NCBI GenBank assembly: GCA_037951165.1
Contig: JBBDHG010000032.1
Span: 9,634,001 to 9,698,000, forward strand
Length of the DNA: 64,000 bases
Reading direction: 5' to 3'
Source of the DNA: Lophius americanus
Lineage: Eukaryota > Chordata > Actinopteri > Lophiiformes > Lophiidae
In this document: positions 24,716-36,577 of the stretch, piece by piece
How the letters are laid out: each line of letters starts with the position of its first letter
How positions within the stretch are numbered: position 1 is the stretch's first letter
Program-made: the position numbers and the translations under genes
Notes under the pieces: generated by a model
Seen by the model: only the letters and a program-made list of their open reading frames with translations
The model's database searches: none
Told to the model about the DNA's origin: nothing

Positions 24716-27489
24716 AACTTTACCTCCAATTCATAGAACTAGGAATACCACAATCATGATTTTTTTCACTGAAGACTAGTTGGTATTCAAATAATTGAAA
24801 TTAACAATTAAACTGTCATCTTCTGTCTGTTTTGTCCCATCATTAAAGTGTTATTCTAATAACAATAATTAATAATACAAATACACCCTATGAAGAAGAA
24901 CAGGCTTATATTGGCACTGTCATATTGTTTTAAGATTCTTGTCTGGAAAGCATCAGTAATAGATTATTATTGGAATGAACCCGTATGAATTATTATAGGA
25001 TTTTATTTTGAAATGTATCTTGAAAACTATTTCCTTAAAAGGTATTTTCAAGAAGTATCTTGAAAGATATTTTCTGATCAAGTTTTACTGTCGATGACGG
25101 TGGGGGAGGTATGTGTTCTGTGAATTCCCCAGTAGAAACTCATTTGGTGTCAGCCACCATAATAAGTGGACAGCCAAAAATAAAAGCATATTTCTAACTT
25201 GTGTTAATGCAACTGATCATTTGTCCACTGTATCGAATTGAATCTGTTGGTCTTGAATTGTGCGACGAGTTAGTGTCTTCACTGGTGAAAGAGGTTATGA
25301 ACTAATCAACCGTTTTTCTTTCTTCTTCCTCAGGATTGAAAAGTTGGAGAAAGAGAAGATGCTGTTTGTTCTGTGCAGAAAGAATGGCTGGTCAGATGTG
25401 TCTGGAGAGTTGGAAGAATATGAGAAGACGCTGGAGAGAGAGACAAATGCTGAGAGTGGGTCTTTCTTTGCATCGCAGTATCTTAACAGTTCCCCCAGTG
25501 ATTTCAGTTCAGTAAGGCGACAGGGCCTCTGAAGCAGCATAACTACCATGAGATATCTATATATTCTATTTCATTTGACTATGGGGCCCTCTCCTGAGAC
25601 TCCCTTGAAGTGGAGTCGTAGCGGTATAGGAATCATCCGCCCTCAAAACTTTAATAATGATAATCTCCTTAATCTGTTTCATTCCATTTAGAAGTGAATC
25701 TTCAAAAGCATCTAATGAAGATTCAGAACGGTGTGAGGAAATTTCAGAGACAACTCAAAGATGTGAAGCCAACTCCACAACGTACGTTTTTATGCTGTAG
25801 TGTTTTTTTCGTAGTACTTGAAAAAAATTTGTATAATTTTACTCTATTATTCATTCAGCCACATGGTGAGCCATTCAATCGTGCACAACTATTATTATTT
25901 ATAGTCGAGCCAAACAGTACGGTTGAAAATCATCTTGTTTTTGGTCTGATTATTAATCGTGTTTTTGCGTCTTTACTTCGGTTTGCAGTGATTGAAAAAT
26001 TGAAGGAAATAATGTCAGAGGTGGAAATCTCTGTAAACACTCTAAAGGAGGGACAGCGATCAAGGTGAGGCGATACACTACACAACTTAGACCAAATCAA
26101 AATTGGTAACAAGAAAAATAGAAGCCCCTAAAATATGGAAAGTACAGTAGGTGCCTTTACAAAATACTACATTAAAATTAAAATATCAAGGTAGAATATT
26201 CTAAATATGAGGTGTATCTATTTTACAAAGTACAATCAAACACATATTTAATGATATCAATGCATTCTTACAACACCTCAGCCACACCATTAAAACTGTT
26301 AAAGAATTACAAGATAATGTACAGTGTGCAGGTAAAACAGGTGATTACAAACGCTATAGGAACAAGTATTGTATTGTGAATGTTCATCCTGTCTGTCTCT
26401 GCTCCTCTCAGCTATGAGGAACTTCTAAAGGAGGAGAGGATTTACAGACTGGAGATCACTGCTTATGAGAAGAAGATTGAAAACTGGAACCTTGCTGTCA
26501 AACCAGACCACAAGTTACCTACAGCTCCCACTGGGAAGGTCTCCACCTATGTTCTGCTTATTTCTTTATTATATTCTTTGTTCATCATTGTATGCAATTA
26601 AAAGAGGTGGAAGAGCTTTGTTTGTGTTTGAGTGCATACTCAAGAATTAGAGTGGCAGAAAACATGTGTCTCCATTCATGTTTTTATTCTGAAATCATTC
26701 CAGCGGGTTTACTTTCAGTTTTACATGTTGATAGGGGTCAACAGAAAACTACTTAATGATTCCTGCTGATCCTTTTCAAATAAACACAGTGAATATTCTG
26801 ACCCTTGATTCATAGCAGTGTCTTTTCCAAAAGGCCAAATTCCTGGAGAGAGATCTGCCAGCAGAGGTCAAAGCTCTGGAGGCTTTTCTGGAGAGGTCAG
26901 AAGGCCCTTATGGGGGCTGGGACGAATGTGACCACCACGCCTTCCTTAAAGTAAGACCTTTTTCGCTGAGAACCATCCCCTTAAATTAAATAAATAATGT
27001 TTTGCTTCAGGCATGTACAGATTACCAATCAAATTTCAGCATCTGCAAGATTCCTTTCTGACTTACTCTAATTTGTTTGACTTTTAGTTCTGGACAAAAC
27101 TTAGGGGGAAGACTTTTTACAGGGAAGAGGCCAAACTGTTCCTCCCCACTAAAACATTGGAGGAGATAGAGCAACATGAAAAGTGGCAGCGGGAGCTGAT
27201 CCATCTAAAGGAAGAAAAGAAAGAGGTGTGACCTTTGACTATGTCTTCTCTTTCAGAGAGGAGGATGACGAATGAAAAATTATCACACCATCACTCCAGT
27301 TCTGATGAAGTGTCGTTGTATCTTGCCTTTGGCTCAGAGAAAAAGTGCACCAGCAGGGTTGGAGAGAACATTTTCTTTTTCACTTGGACGGTTGGAAAGT
27401 GACAAATTAAATGTATTATTATTATTAAATACACACACAAACATGTAGACAGAGTAATCTCTAGTGCAACAGTTTTTAAGGATGATATA

Positions 27490-27965
27490 CACCCATCAGC
27501 CATAACATTAACACCACCTGCTTAATACCTTGTAAGTCCTTCTTTGCCGCCAAAACAGCTTTGCAAGGTGGTGCAACTGTTCTGACAACTACTTGTCAAA
27601 GCTGCTTTACATTTTCAGCAATGTATGGCTACAGTAGCAATTCTGTGATATCAGACAACATGTACTAGCCTGCTCAAACACCAGCATCATCGAGCCATTA
27701 TCGCCATAACCCTGTTACTAGTTCAACCAGTTATTGTTCCCTAGGCCACAATGGTTGGCACCATCCACTGCAGAAACGGAACATCCAACAAGTTGCATCA
27801 GAAACAGATTGAAATAGAAAACTAGCTCAGATCCTTGTGTCTCATGACTTTGATGCAAAATGCTCACCTTCTGCCTAATATATACTACGGGTGCCTTTGT
27901 AATGTAATAGACAATGTTAAGCTGACTTCACCTGTCCGTGGTTATAATGTTATGCCTGATTGGTG
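27490..27965. mobile_element. Non-autonomous TIR DNA transposon in copy A intron 8
   Basis: Left terminus CACCCATCAGCCATAACATT and right terminus TAATGTTATGCCTGATTGG are inverted repeats with two mismatches, as in a widespread teleost repeat that begins CACCGATCAGCCATAACATT. About 476 bp with no transposase frame. Internal fragments also survive in the equivalent intron of copy B (34,690-34,760). Confidence 0.7.
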
Positions 27966-29061
27966 CAATTACACCTGCACTACTACTATATTAACAAATA
28001 ACAAAGACTGGAGCTTGTTTCAGTGTTGAGGTATAATATTCTAAATATTGTCACCACTGCATGTCATATCATTACTGTACCCAGGCTATACTGCGGTGGA
28101 AATCCAGCAAGCATCTGGAACGGCAGAGCAGGATACAGACTCAGAAGGAGGTAGAGGAGGCAGTAAGGAGGGAGGAGATGGTCAAAAGCCAGTCCCACCT
28201 ACAAAGGTGAGTCAGGGATAGAATAGATTAGAACAGGGAAAAATACAAAGTGATATAGACAGTTATTCTACGACTAAATAATGAAATGCAATCTTTATTC
28301 AGCACCCAAAAGACAACATCAAATAAAAGTGAATTTGGGTTCAGAGGGTGTGTCATTTGCTCTTATTCCTTATTTTTGTCACTTTGGTGTCATCTTTATC
28401 ATGGTATGTTCTTTTCTCTTCTGTTTTAGAATGGAGAAGCAAAAGAAGAAGACAGCCCAGAGACTGAAAGAGTGGAGGGAAGAGAAGAAAATTTAGTAGG
28501 ATTGAGGAGGAAACGGAGCAGAAACTGGCTTAGAAGATGCAAAGACGGAAACAGGCAAAGGTTCTTCTTTGTGTTAATTTTTTAAAGTGTAAAATTGAAA
28601 ATGTATCTGTAGTTGTGGTTATCTTAATTTGATATATTGCTGTGTATTTTTTAGGTTTGTTCTTATTTAGCTTGAAAATCAAAAGATGTAAATACCAGTA
28701 CTGAACATGTACTGTACAGAACATATCAGTATACATTTAACTTAACAAATAAAAACATTTCTGTTTGTCTGGAAGTCAGTTGGAATTGAAGCTGACAGTT
28801 GAGGAGCATCAATAATTCAGGAGAGAGGAGTAGCAGAGGAGGAGGAAACAATAATAGGAAATGAAGATGGAGATGAAGAGAGTGGAGGGAACTAATGGAA
28901 TCAAACGCATGAGGAAAAGGGTACGAAACCAACACAATTTCTGTTATGCCTGCTTATATTTTTTGATTTTTTGCATTGTAATTCCAAAGGTTAATTAGTT
29001 GATAAATAGAGAAGTCACCATACTTTGGAAAATTAAGCTTGTTTCTGCCTTTCTGCAGGAT

Positions 29062-29132
29062 CACAGGGGAGAGTGATCCCGCACAAGAGGCGCAGTTACT
29101 TTAGTTGAGCTTTTCTCCGATCAAGAATCAGG
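29062..29132 (+). other. Tandem-duplication junction between CCDC112 copies
   Basis: Up to CTGCCTTTCTGCAGGATC (ending 29,065) the sequence follows intron 11/exon 12 of copy B (35,839-35,856). From about 29,096 (TACTTTAGTTGAG) it follows the region just upstream of exon 1 in copy A. Between them are about 30 bases that match neither clearly. Confidence 0.7.
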
Positions 29133-32100
29133 ATGCAAAGCAGACGCGTATGATAATACTCCTCCAATGACGAAAATATTGAGTATCTACTCCTCTTCAT
29201 AATTTGCTACTGAGGTTGTTTTTTTTGTATAGTTCGCTTTGTTTACATCTGGTTTCAAAAATGGCTACCATAGCAACCACATTACTGGCGGCTGAATATG
29301 TAACTAAGCTTTTACAAGAAAGGTGTCTAAATTTGACACAAACTATGTTTTATCGACATCAGTTGATTTGATATTTTTATGAGACGGGACGTTTTTATGA
29401 CATTTTTGGAATTGAAATGAAACTGGAGCAACGGAGTCGGGTCAGCTAGCTAATTCATGTTAGCTAACTTCAGCTAAGTTTAATGACAGGTAAACCGACT
29501 GCGAACTTGTTTTGTTTTACTCAACGTTTCACTGCTAAGTTGCACACTGCATTCAATCTTATGTATGAGAATCAACGATTACTGTAACTATTTGTTTTCT
29601 TGATAGTTTGCAAAAACAATACTAGGGAATAAGTTAGCTGTCCGACAATTGATCTTCTATCTAGTACTTGGTAACCAATGCAGCCGTTGCACGCAGGAAG
29701 TAGGGGTCCATTATCGGACACAACGTTGTCGAATTTAAAATCATAAAATTGACGGAACTTATTTTTGACATTATTGTTCTACATTATACTAAAGTCAGAG
29801 TTTGTGTTTTGTGGCTCATGAAGGGAGAGAGAGACGCCAGTGTCAAACAGCAATACACATCAGAGGATCACAAGAATGAAAGACCCAAGACTGCACTCTT
29901 CCTCAGGGAAGCTGAGAAGAACAAAAGACAGTTAAGACCTAAGTCATTTTCAACTATACTTCAAATTAACTAATGCATGAGTAAACATGACACTTCATGT
30001 ATAATTATCTTAAAGGCAAGACTAAACTTTCCCTGAACGAGAACTAGATGTTATGTTATCCATATAGAATATCACAATCATGAATGTTTAGCTGAAGATT
30101 AATTGTAATACGCATAATTCAAATTAACAGTAAAATTTCGTTATTCTGTCTATTTTATCTGGCCTCTAAAATATATTTCTAATAACAGTGTGATTATACA
30201 AACACTTGTACACCAACAATTTCAACAGTAACCAGTCAATTTCTTGACTGTTCCAGCATCTATATCCACCTTATCAAAGTTTGTCTTATTGGGTGAATTC
30301 ATAGGGAGTTAGATTTGTGGTATGAGTAGTTTTAACCACTAGTTTTTTGCTGCAAATTTGAGAAATCACTTCTTCCGAGATATCACGCTATACTGTATTA
30401 TTTGTTTGATACTCACTTAAATAAATGCTCATGATAAATTAAGCTCTGTGAGGGATAAACAGTTGGAGGCTCCTAAGGCTAATTTTTTTCTGCACTCATA
30501 GCTGAAATATCATGTTGTTGTTGATTAGGCATAAAGTACTGATGATAAACACATGATTCCATTAATGCCCAGGAGAATGACTCTCCTGGAGATCAAATTT
30601 TGTTTTGATATGGCTTTAAAGCTGTTGCCTGATCAAGTTTTAATGACAATAACGGTGGTTTGTGTTGGTTTTAGTGTCTTCACTGGTGAAAGAGGTTATG
30701 AACTAATCAACCTTTGTCCTTTGTTCTTCCTCAGGATTGAAAAGTTGGAGAAAGAGAAGATGCTGTTTGTTCTGTGCAGAAAAAATGGCTGGTCAGATGT
30801 GTCTGGAGAGTTGGAAGAATATGAGAAGACGCTGGAGAAAGAGACAAATGCTGAGAGTGGGTCTTTCTTTGCATCACAGTATCTTAACAGTTCCCCGAGT
30901 GATTTCAGTACAGCAAAGCGACAGGGCTTCTGAATCGTCATGAGATAACTATATATTCTATTTCATTTGACTATGGGACTACTCTCCTATGACTCTCTTG
31001 AGGTGGAGTCGTAGAGGTAAAAGACTCCTCCACCCTCAAAACTTTAATCATGATAATGTCCTTATTTAATCTGTTTTCTCCACATAGAGGTGAATCTTCG
31101 AAAGCATCTAATGAAGATTCAGAATGATGTGAGGAATTTTCAGAAACAACTCACAGATGTGAAGCCAACTCCAGAATGTAAGATTTTATGCTGTTGTCTT
31201 TTTTTTCATAGTATCAATTGCTATGGAAAAATAACAATAACGAGTACAAATTAAATTTATCTTGTTTTTTGTCTGATTATTAATATTTTTTTTTGCATCT
31301 TTACTTGGGCTTGCAGTGATTGAAAAATTAAAGGAAATAATGTCAGAAGTGGAAAACTCTGTAAACACTCTAAAGGAGGGACAGCGATCAAGGTGACGCG
31401 ATACACTACACAACTTAGACCAAAACAAACAAATGGAAACCCAAGTGCAAAGTGCAGTACTTAACAGATTTACTTTTTTTTAAATACTACCTAAACTTAC
31501 AATTTTAACTAAAATACATAGAATATTTTAAATATCAGATGTATATTTTTGACAAAGCAGAGGATTTATTCAGAGCAAACAACATTAAAACTGCTAAAAA
31601 ATGAAAAGGTTATGTACAATGTGCCGGCAATACCGGTGATTACAAACGTTATAGATCAGTTTCTCCTCTACGGTTGGGAATGAAACATTTATTATAGAGA
31701 GAATATTGTGAATGTTCATCCTGTCTGTCTCTGCTCCTCTCAGCTATGAGGAACTTCTAAAGGAGGAGAGGATTTATAGACTGGAGATCACTGCTTATGA
31801 GAAGAAGATTGAAAACTGGAACCTTGCTGTCAAAGCAGACCACAAGTTACCTACAGCTCCCACTGGGAAGGTCTCCACCTATGTTCTGCTTATTTCTTTA
31901 TTATATTCTTTGTTCATCATTGTATGCAATTAAAAGAGGTGGAAGAGCTTCGTTTGTGTTTGAGTGCATACTTAAGAAATAGAGTGGTAGAAAACATGTG
32001 TCTCCATTCATGCTTTTATTCTGAAATCATTCAAGCAGGTTTATTTTCAGTTTTACATGTTGATAGGAGTCAACAGAAAACTACTTAATGATTCCTGCTG

Positions 32101-35100
32101 ATCCTTTTGAAATAAACACAGTGAATATTCTGACCCTTGATTCATAGCAGTGTCTTTTCCAAAAGGCCAAATTCCTGGAGAGAGATCTGCCAGCAGAGGT
32201 CAAAGCTCTGGAGGCTTTTCTGGAGAGGTCAGAAGGCCCTTATGGGGGCTGGGACGAATGTGACCACCACGCCTTCCTTAAAGTAAGACATTTTTTCCTA
32301 TTCAGAGTCCATTCTGTATTTTGTAGTCACCTTCCACTTGTGGGTCATTGCAAACTGTCGCTGAGAACCATCCCCTTAAATTAAATAAATAATGTTTTGC
32401 TTCAGGCATGTACAGATTACCAATCAAATGTCAGTATCTGCAAGATTCCTTTCTGACTTACTCTAATCTGTTTGATTTTTAGTTCTGGACAAAACACAGG
32501 GGGAAGCCTGTTTACAGGAAAGAGGCCAAACTGTTCCTGCCCGCTAAAACATTGGAGGAGATAGAACAACATGAAAAGTGGCAGCTGGAGCTGATCCATC
32601 TAAAGGAAGAAAAGAGAGAGGTCCTGTTCTATTATAAAAGATTTTACCTCGTCATTTCTCTCCACCTGTGAAATCATTTTTGACATTGTCACTCCACTTA
32701 AAACCAGGCATCCCAAACCAAAATCTGAAACATGGCCGAATGACATAACTCTTGTTGCGAGACGTGAATGCAGGATAGCTCTTCTGAGTGGAAGAAAGAC
32801 AAGCTGCAGGTGTCCCTATTATGTTCTAAAAGCTGGAGAAGATATCAGCGGAATGCTAAATGTGAAACAACTTAACATTTCTCTGATATTATTTAAAATT
32901 ATTGTCACAAATCTCAGTTTTCTTTTCGTAATAATTCACTCTATCCCCTCCCTCCTCTGCTTGTCTTGAGGTAGCCACAGAGGCATGTGGAAATGTTCTT
33001 GTTAGGGCTAACATCGCACACCAATCGTCTGGCCCGTCTGTTACTGACACTTGTGCTGCTGTTTTTGATCAGATCTGTGTGTCTCTTTTATTTTACGAAA
33101 GTTGCCGCACATCTTATACCTGCAGGCTGTCTCACAGACATTGTCTTGATTTGCCATTAAGAAGAGGTCTGTCAAACTACAGAACCAAACGTCCAAAGAC
33201 TTATGAACAGTAGTTTTGCTTCAGGCACCAACCTTCTCTAAACAAGTGGTGGTACGACCCTTAATTAGGAAAACCAACTTCTCAGTTTTTTCCAACTTCA
33301 GGCCTATCTCTAAACTCCCGTTCATGTCCCAGAGTTTTAAAAATGCTGTACTGGTGCAACTACAGTCTTTTTTTTAATTGTACATGACATTCTTGAGGTC
33401 TTCTAGTGTGGTTTTAATGCCCTACACAGCACAGAATCTGCACTCTGTAGAGTTTTTAATGATCTTTTATAAACCAGTGATTCTGCAATTCCAATGCGTT
33501 TAGATCTAACAGCTGGTTTTGACATAGTGGACCATGGCTTTCTCATGTCTCACTTGGACCACTGTGTGGGTATTAGAGACACAGTCTTGGAGTGGTTCCG
33601 ATCTTACCTGTCAGGAAAAGTTGACTGCTTCTCCATTGCCCCTCTCCTGGAGCCTATCCTCTTTTTTTTCCTTCTCTCGATCTACTGCCCTCAGGGTTAA
33701 GTTTAAGAAAACATGGCACCTTCTTCCATTTCTATGCAGACAACTTGCAAATTTACCTGCCTCTGAAAATAAATGCCAGCTAATTTAAACCAAATTAGCT
33801 AGCATTAGTTGGCTCTAGCTAATAGAGTGTCTAAAAGATTTCAAAGCCTGGAGGACCCTCGACTTTTAAAATTTCAATCAACTTAAAAACCAAAAAAAAA
33901 AAAGTTACGGTGCTTAGACCCAGTAATGTTTAGTTAAGCAGATAAACTCCATTGTTAAATCTAGTTTTTACCAGTTAACTCTTTTATCCAATGTTAATAA
34001 TTTTGAAAAGCTTATACATGTTTTCACTACAGCTGGTCTTGATTACTGCAATTCAATTTAGTCTGGTGTGAGCCAGACCTCCCTCTCACGTTTTGAACAA
34101 GCACATATCAGCGAAAGCATATCTCCCCAATTCTGGCCTCCCTCCACTGGCTACCTGTACAGTTTAGGATTTGTTAAAAGATTTTATCTGTTCTTTTCAA
34201 ATCTTTGAATGGGCCAGTACCAACCTACATTCCCGACCACTTACAAACATACAGTTCCCCTTCAGGTCACTGATGTCAGCTGACCAACTGTCTCTGTTCA
34301 CCCCTAAGACAAAGTTGAAAATGAGGGATGACCAAGCTTTCTCTATTGCAGCAACCGAGATCAGAGTTGCACCTTTATTATTTGTGGTCTCATTGCTTTC
34401 CTTCAACGTAAACTGTGGGGGGGGGGGGGGGGTTTATAATGTAGCTCTACTATTTATTGACTGTACAGCACTTTGATCAACTCTGTTGTTTTAAATGTGC
34501 TTCTAAATTAAGCTTACTTGCGAGAGTTTTTTCTTGTCAAAGAGGAAGATGACAAATTTATATTTACTATTACACCATCACTTCAATTTCGATGAAGTCT
34601 CGTTTTTTATCTTGCCTTTGATTGGTTCAGAGAAACATTGCATCCGTGTAGTTGGAGAACACATTTGCTTTCTCACTTATTGAATATTATGATTAACACC
34701 ACCCGCCTAATACATTCTAACCCCTGCAGAAATGGAACATCCAATAAGTGTTGCAGTTTTTTCAAATACACTGACACCTGCACTATAAATTGATTGGTGT
34801 GCAGAGCTTTTGTGACCAGTTTACGTCACTTTGAACTGTCTTTATTCTATATTAACAAATGACGAAGGCTGGACCTTGTTTCAGTGTTTTAGTTTTACGC
34901 TCTAAATATTCTCACCACTTCACGCTAATCATACCTGTACCAAGGCTATACAGCGATGGAAATCCAGCAAGCATCAGGAACGCAAGAGGACACAGAGTCA
35001 GAAAGAGGAAGAGGAGGCAGTAAGGGGGGAGGAGATGGCCCAGAGCCAGTTCCATCTCCAGAGGTGAGTCAGGAATAGAATAACTAAAGTAATGAAATTA

Positions 35101-36291
35101 ACAGTATTTGGCAGCCAAGATGGCCACATCAAATACAAGTGACATTGAGGGCGGGAGGGTGTGTCATTTGCTCTTGGTCCTTGTTTTTGTCTCTTCTTTG
35201 TCAGTGTATTCTCTTCTGTTTTAGAATGGAGAAACGGAAGACAGAAACAGCCCAGAGACTGAAAGAGTGGAGAGAAGACAAGAAAAGAAAGGAGGAAGAG
35301 GAGAAGGGGCAGAGACTGGCTAAGGAGGTGAAAAAACGGAGACAGGAAAAGGTGCTTTTGTGTCTGCGTTTATTTAAAGTTGAATTGATTTGTAACTCGT
35401 GATTGTTTATAATCAGAGATATTTCTGTGTATTTTTCAGGTTTTTGTAATTCATTGAGCTTGACAAAAATATACACATACTCTACAGAGTTTGTCAGCAT
35501 ATATTTAACTTATAAAACCCATAAAATATGCATTTCTATCAGGCAGAGCGTTGCTGCCAGCTGGAATTGAAGCTGACTCTTGAGGAGCACTTACAACTCA
35601 GGAGAAAGGAGGAGCTGGAGGAAGAAAGGAGGAAGAACGAGGAACATGAGAGAGAGATGGAGAAAAGGAGAAATGAGGCAGCTAAGGGAATCAAACGCTG
35701 GAGTGAAAGGGTACAAGACCAGCACAATTTCTCTTATGTGTGCTTGTATTTTAGGATTTTTCATTATCCTAATTATAAAGGTAAATCATTTCTTGATAAT
35801 TAGAGAAGTCCCCATATAATGAAAAATAAAGTTTATATCTGCCTTTCTGCAGGATCTTCACAAGGTTGAGACAAAGCTTAAAGAGAAACAGTTTAAGGAA
35901 AAGCAGGAAGAGGAAAGACGGATGAGAATCGCTACTAAGTTAAAGGAGAAGGCAAGGCCTCTACAGAGAACATATCAGGAACATATTGTGATATATAAAC
36001 AGTGTTTTAAGTCTAGGTAAAGGTTTAGGTTTATTTGTTATTTTTTCAGGTAAGCAGCCACATCATTAAAGATCCCTCCAGGATTACTTGTCTCACTAAA
36101 CAATGGGAGGAGCGAATGAAAGATATTGAACCTTCAGAAATACCGCCTGTGATGCAGATGTTTCACAGGTCAGATTGCACCTATTTTTCCAGATTTCTAT
36201 GAAAGAATATTATGTGTTCTAATACGCAACCATTTGCTGAATCTCGTTCTTTTGTTGCAGAGCTGTTCCCACTTGGAGACAAGGCCTGTGA
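29133..36291 (+). CDS. ccdc112: CCDC112 copy B: complete coiled-coil protein, 14 exons
   Basis: Orthologue of vertebrate CCDC112, a coiled-coil protein known from centriolar satellites and linked to centrosome/cilium function. Coding exons: 29,133-29,147; 29,824-29,930; 30,735-30,856; 31,088-31,177; 31,317-31,392; 31,744-31,870; 32,166-32,282; 32,483-32,620; 34,945-35,063; 35,225-35,351; 35,543-35,710; 35,853-35,951; 36,050-36,168; 36,261-36,291 (TGA). Phases all agree, giving 484 residues; the common human form is about 446. Landmarks: LTDVKPTPE, YEELLKEERIYRLE, EIEQHEKW, then a long charged Lys/Arg/Glu coiled coil from exon 8 to 12, and the conserved end WEERMKDIEP..AVPTWRQGL. Intron 12 uses a GC donor. 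Exon 1 (MQSRR) is inferred from both copies keeping ATG plus a GTATGA donor and is weaker than the rest. Confidence 0.85.
33215..34500 (+). mobile_element. L2-like LINE relic in CCDC112 copy B intron 8
   Basis: Degenerate reverse transcriptase with VVRPLIRKTNF, FRPISKLPF, LTAGFDIVDHGFLMSHLDH, FYADNLQIYLP (YADD changed to YADN) and the C-terminal equivalent of LASLHWLP. Many frameshifts and stops. Copy A has no equivalent insertion in this intron, so it arrived after the duplication. A run of 13 G lies at 34,418-34,432. Confidence 0.7.
34690..34765. mobile_element. Remnant of the intron 8 TIR transposon in copy B
   Basis: GATTAACACCACCCGCCTAA and CTGCAGAAATGGAACATCC match two separated parts of the element at 27,490-27,965, with the middle and the termini gone. 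Its shared position shows the element was present before the gene duplicated. Confidence 0.55.
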
Positions 36292-36571
36292 TGAGCAGTA
36301 AAGTCAACTGATCAGCATTCGATGCAAGGGACGGAGGCAAATGACCCCATAAGAAGCTGAGGGAGAAGAAGGGACTGAAGCCAAAAGGAAGTAGTTATCC
36401 AGCTAAAATTATTTTGGACTATTGTTATGCTCCAAAGAAGAAGTGATCATTTTCTGTCACTATGGAAATTAAGAAATAGGATTAAATTGCGTGCTGCATT
36501 TTCTTTTTTTTCTTTTTTTTTTACAATTTATTATATCATCTCACTCCCTTTTTACAAGTCTTTTAATTATG

Positions 36572-36577
36572 AATAAA
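36572..36577 (+). terminator. Poly(A) signal for CCDC112
   Basis: AATAAA about 280 bases after the copy B stop, followed by T-rich sequence; the first good signal downstream of the gene. Confidence 0.6.

Larger units (their letters stand above)
23504..29065 (+). pseudogene. ccdc112: CCDC112 copy A: truncated upstream tandem copy
   Basis: Partial copy of coiled-coil domain containing protein 112. Proposed coding exons: 23,504-23,518 (MQSRQ); 24,066-24,169; 25,334-25,455; 25,692-25,781; 25,989-26,064; 26,412-26,538; 26,834-26,950; 27,088-27,225; 28,085-28,206; 28,430-28,560. All junctions up to exon 9 have GT-AG sites and compatible phases, with no stop. Exon 10 begins normally (MEKQKKKTAQRLKEWREEKK) but reaches TAG at 28,494-28,496, giving a possible 325-residue product. 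A decayed exon 11 lies at about 28,772-28,920 and exon 12 is cut after its first four bases at 29,062-29,065. Conserved blocks include LKDVKPTP, YEELLKEER and GGWDECDHHAFLK. Since nine exons are intact it could still be a shortened gene rather than a dead one. Exon 1 is the least certain call. Confidence 0.75.

Noticed and set aside
25456..25532. CCDC112 exon 3 reading on past the donor to TGA
   Set aside because: The donor after GAGA in phase 1 joins correctly to exon 4 and restores alignment to human CCDC112 in both copies; the extra frame is intron.
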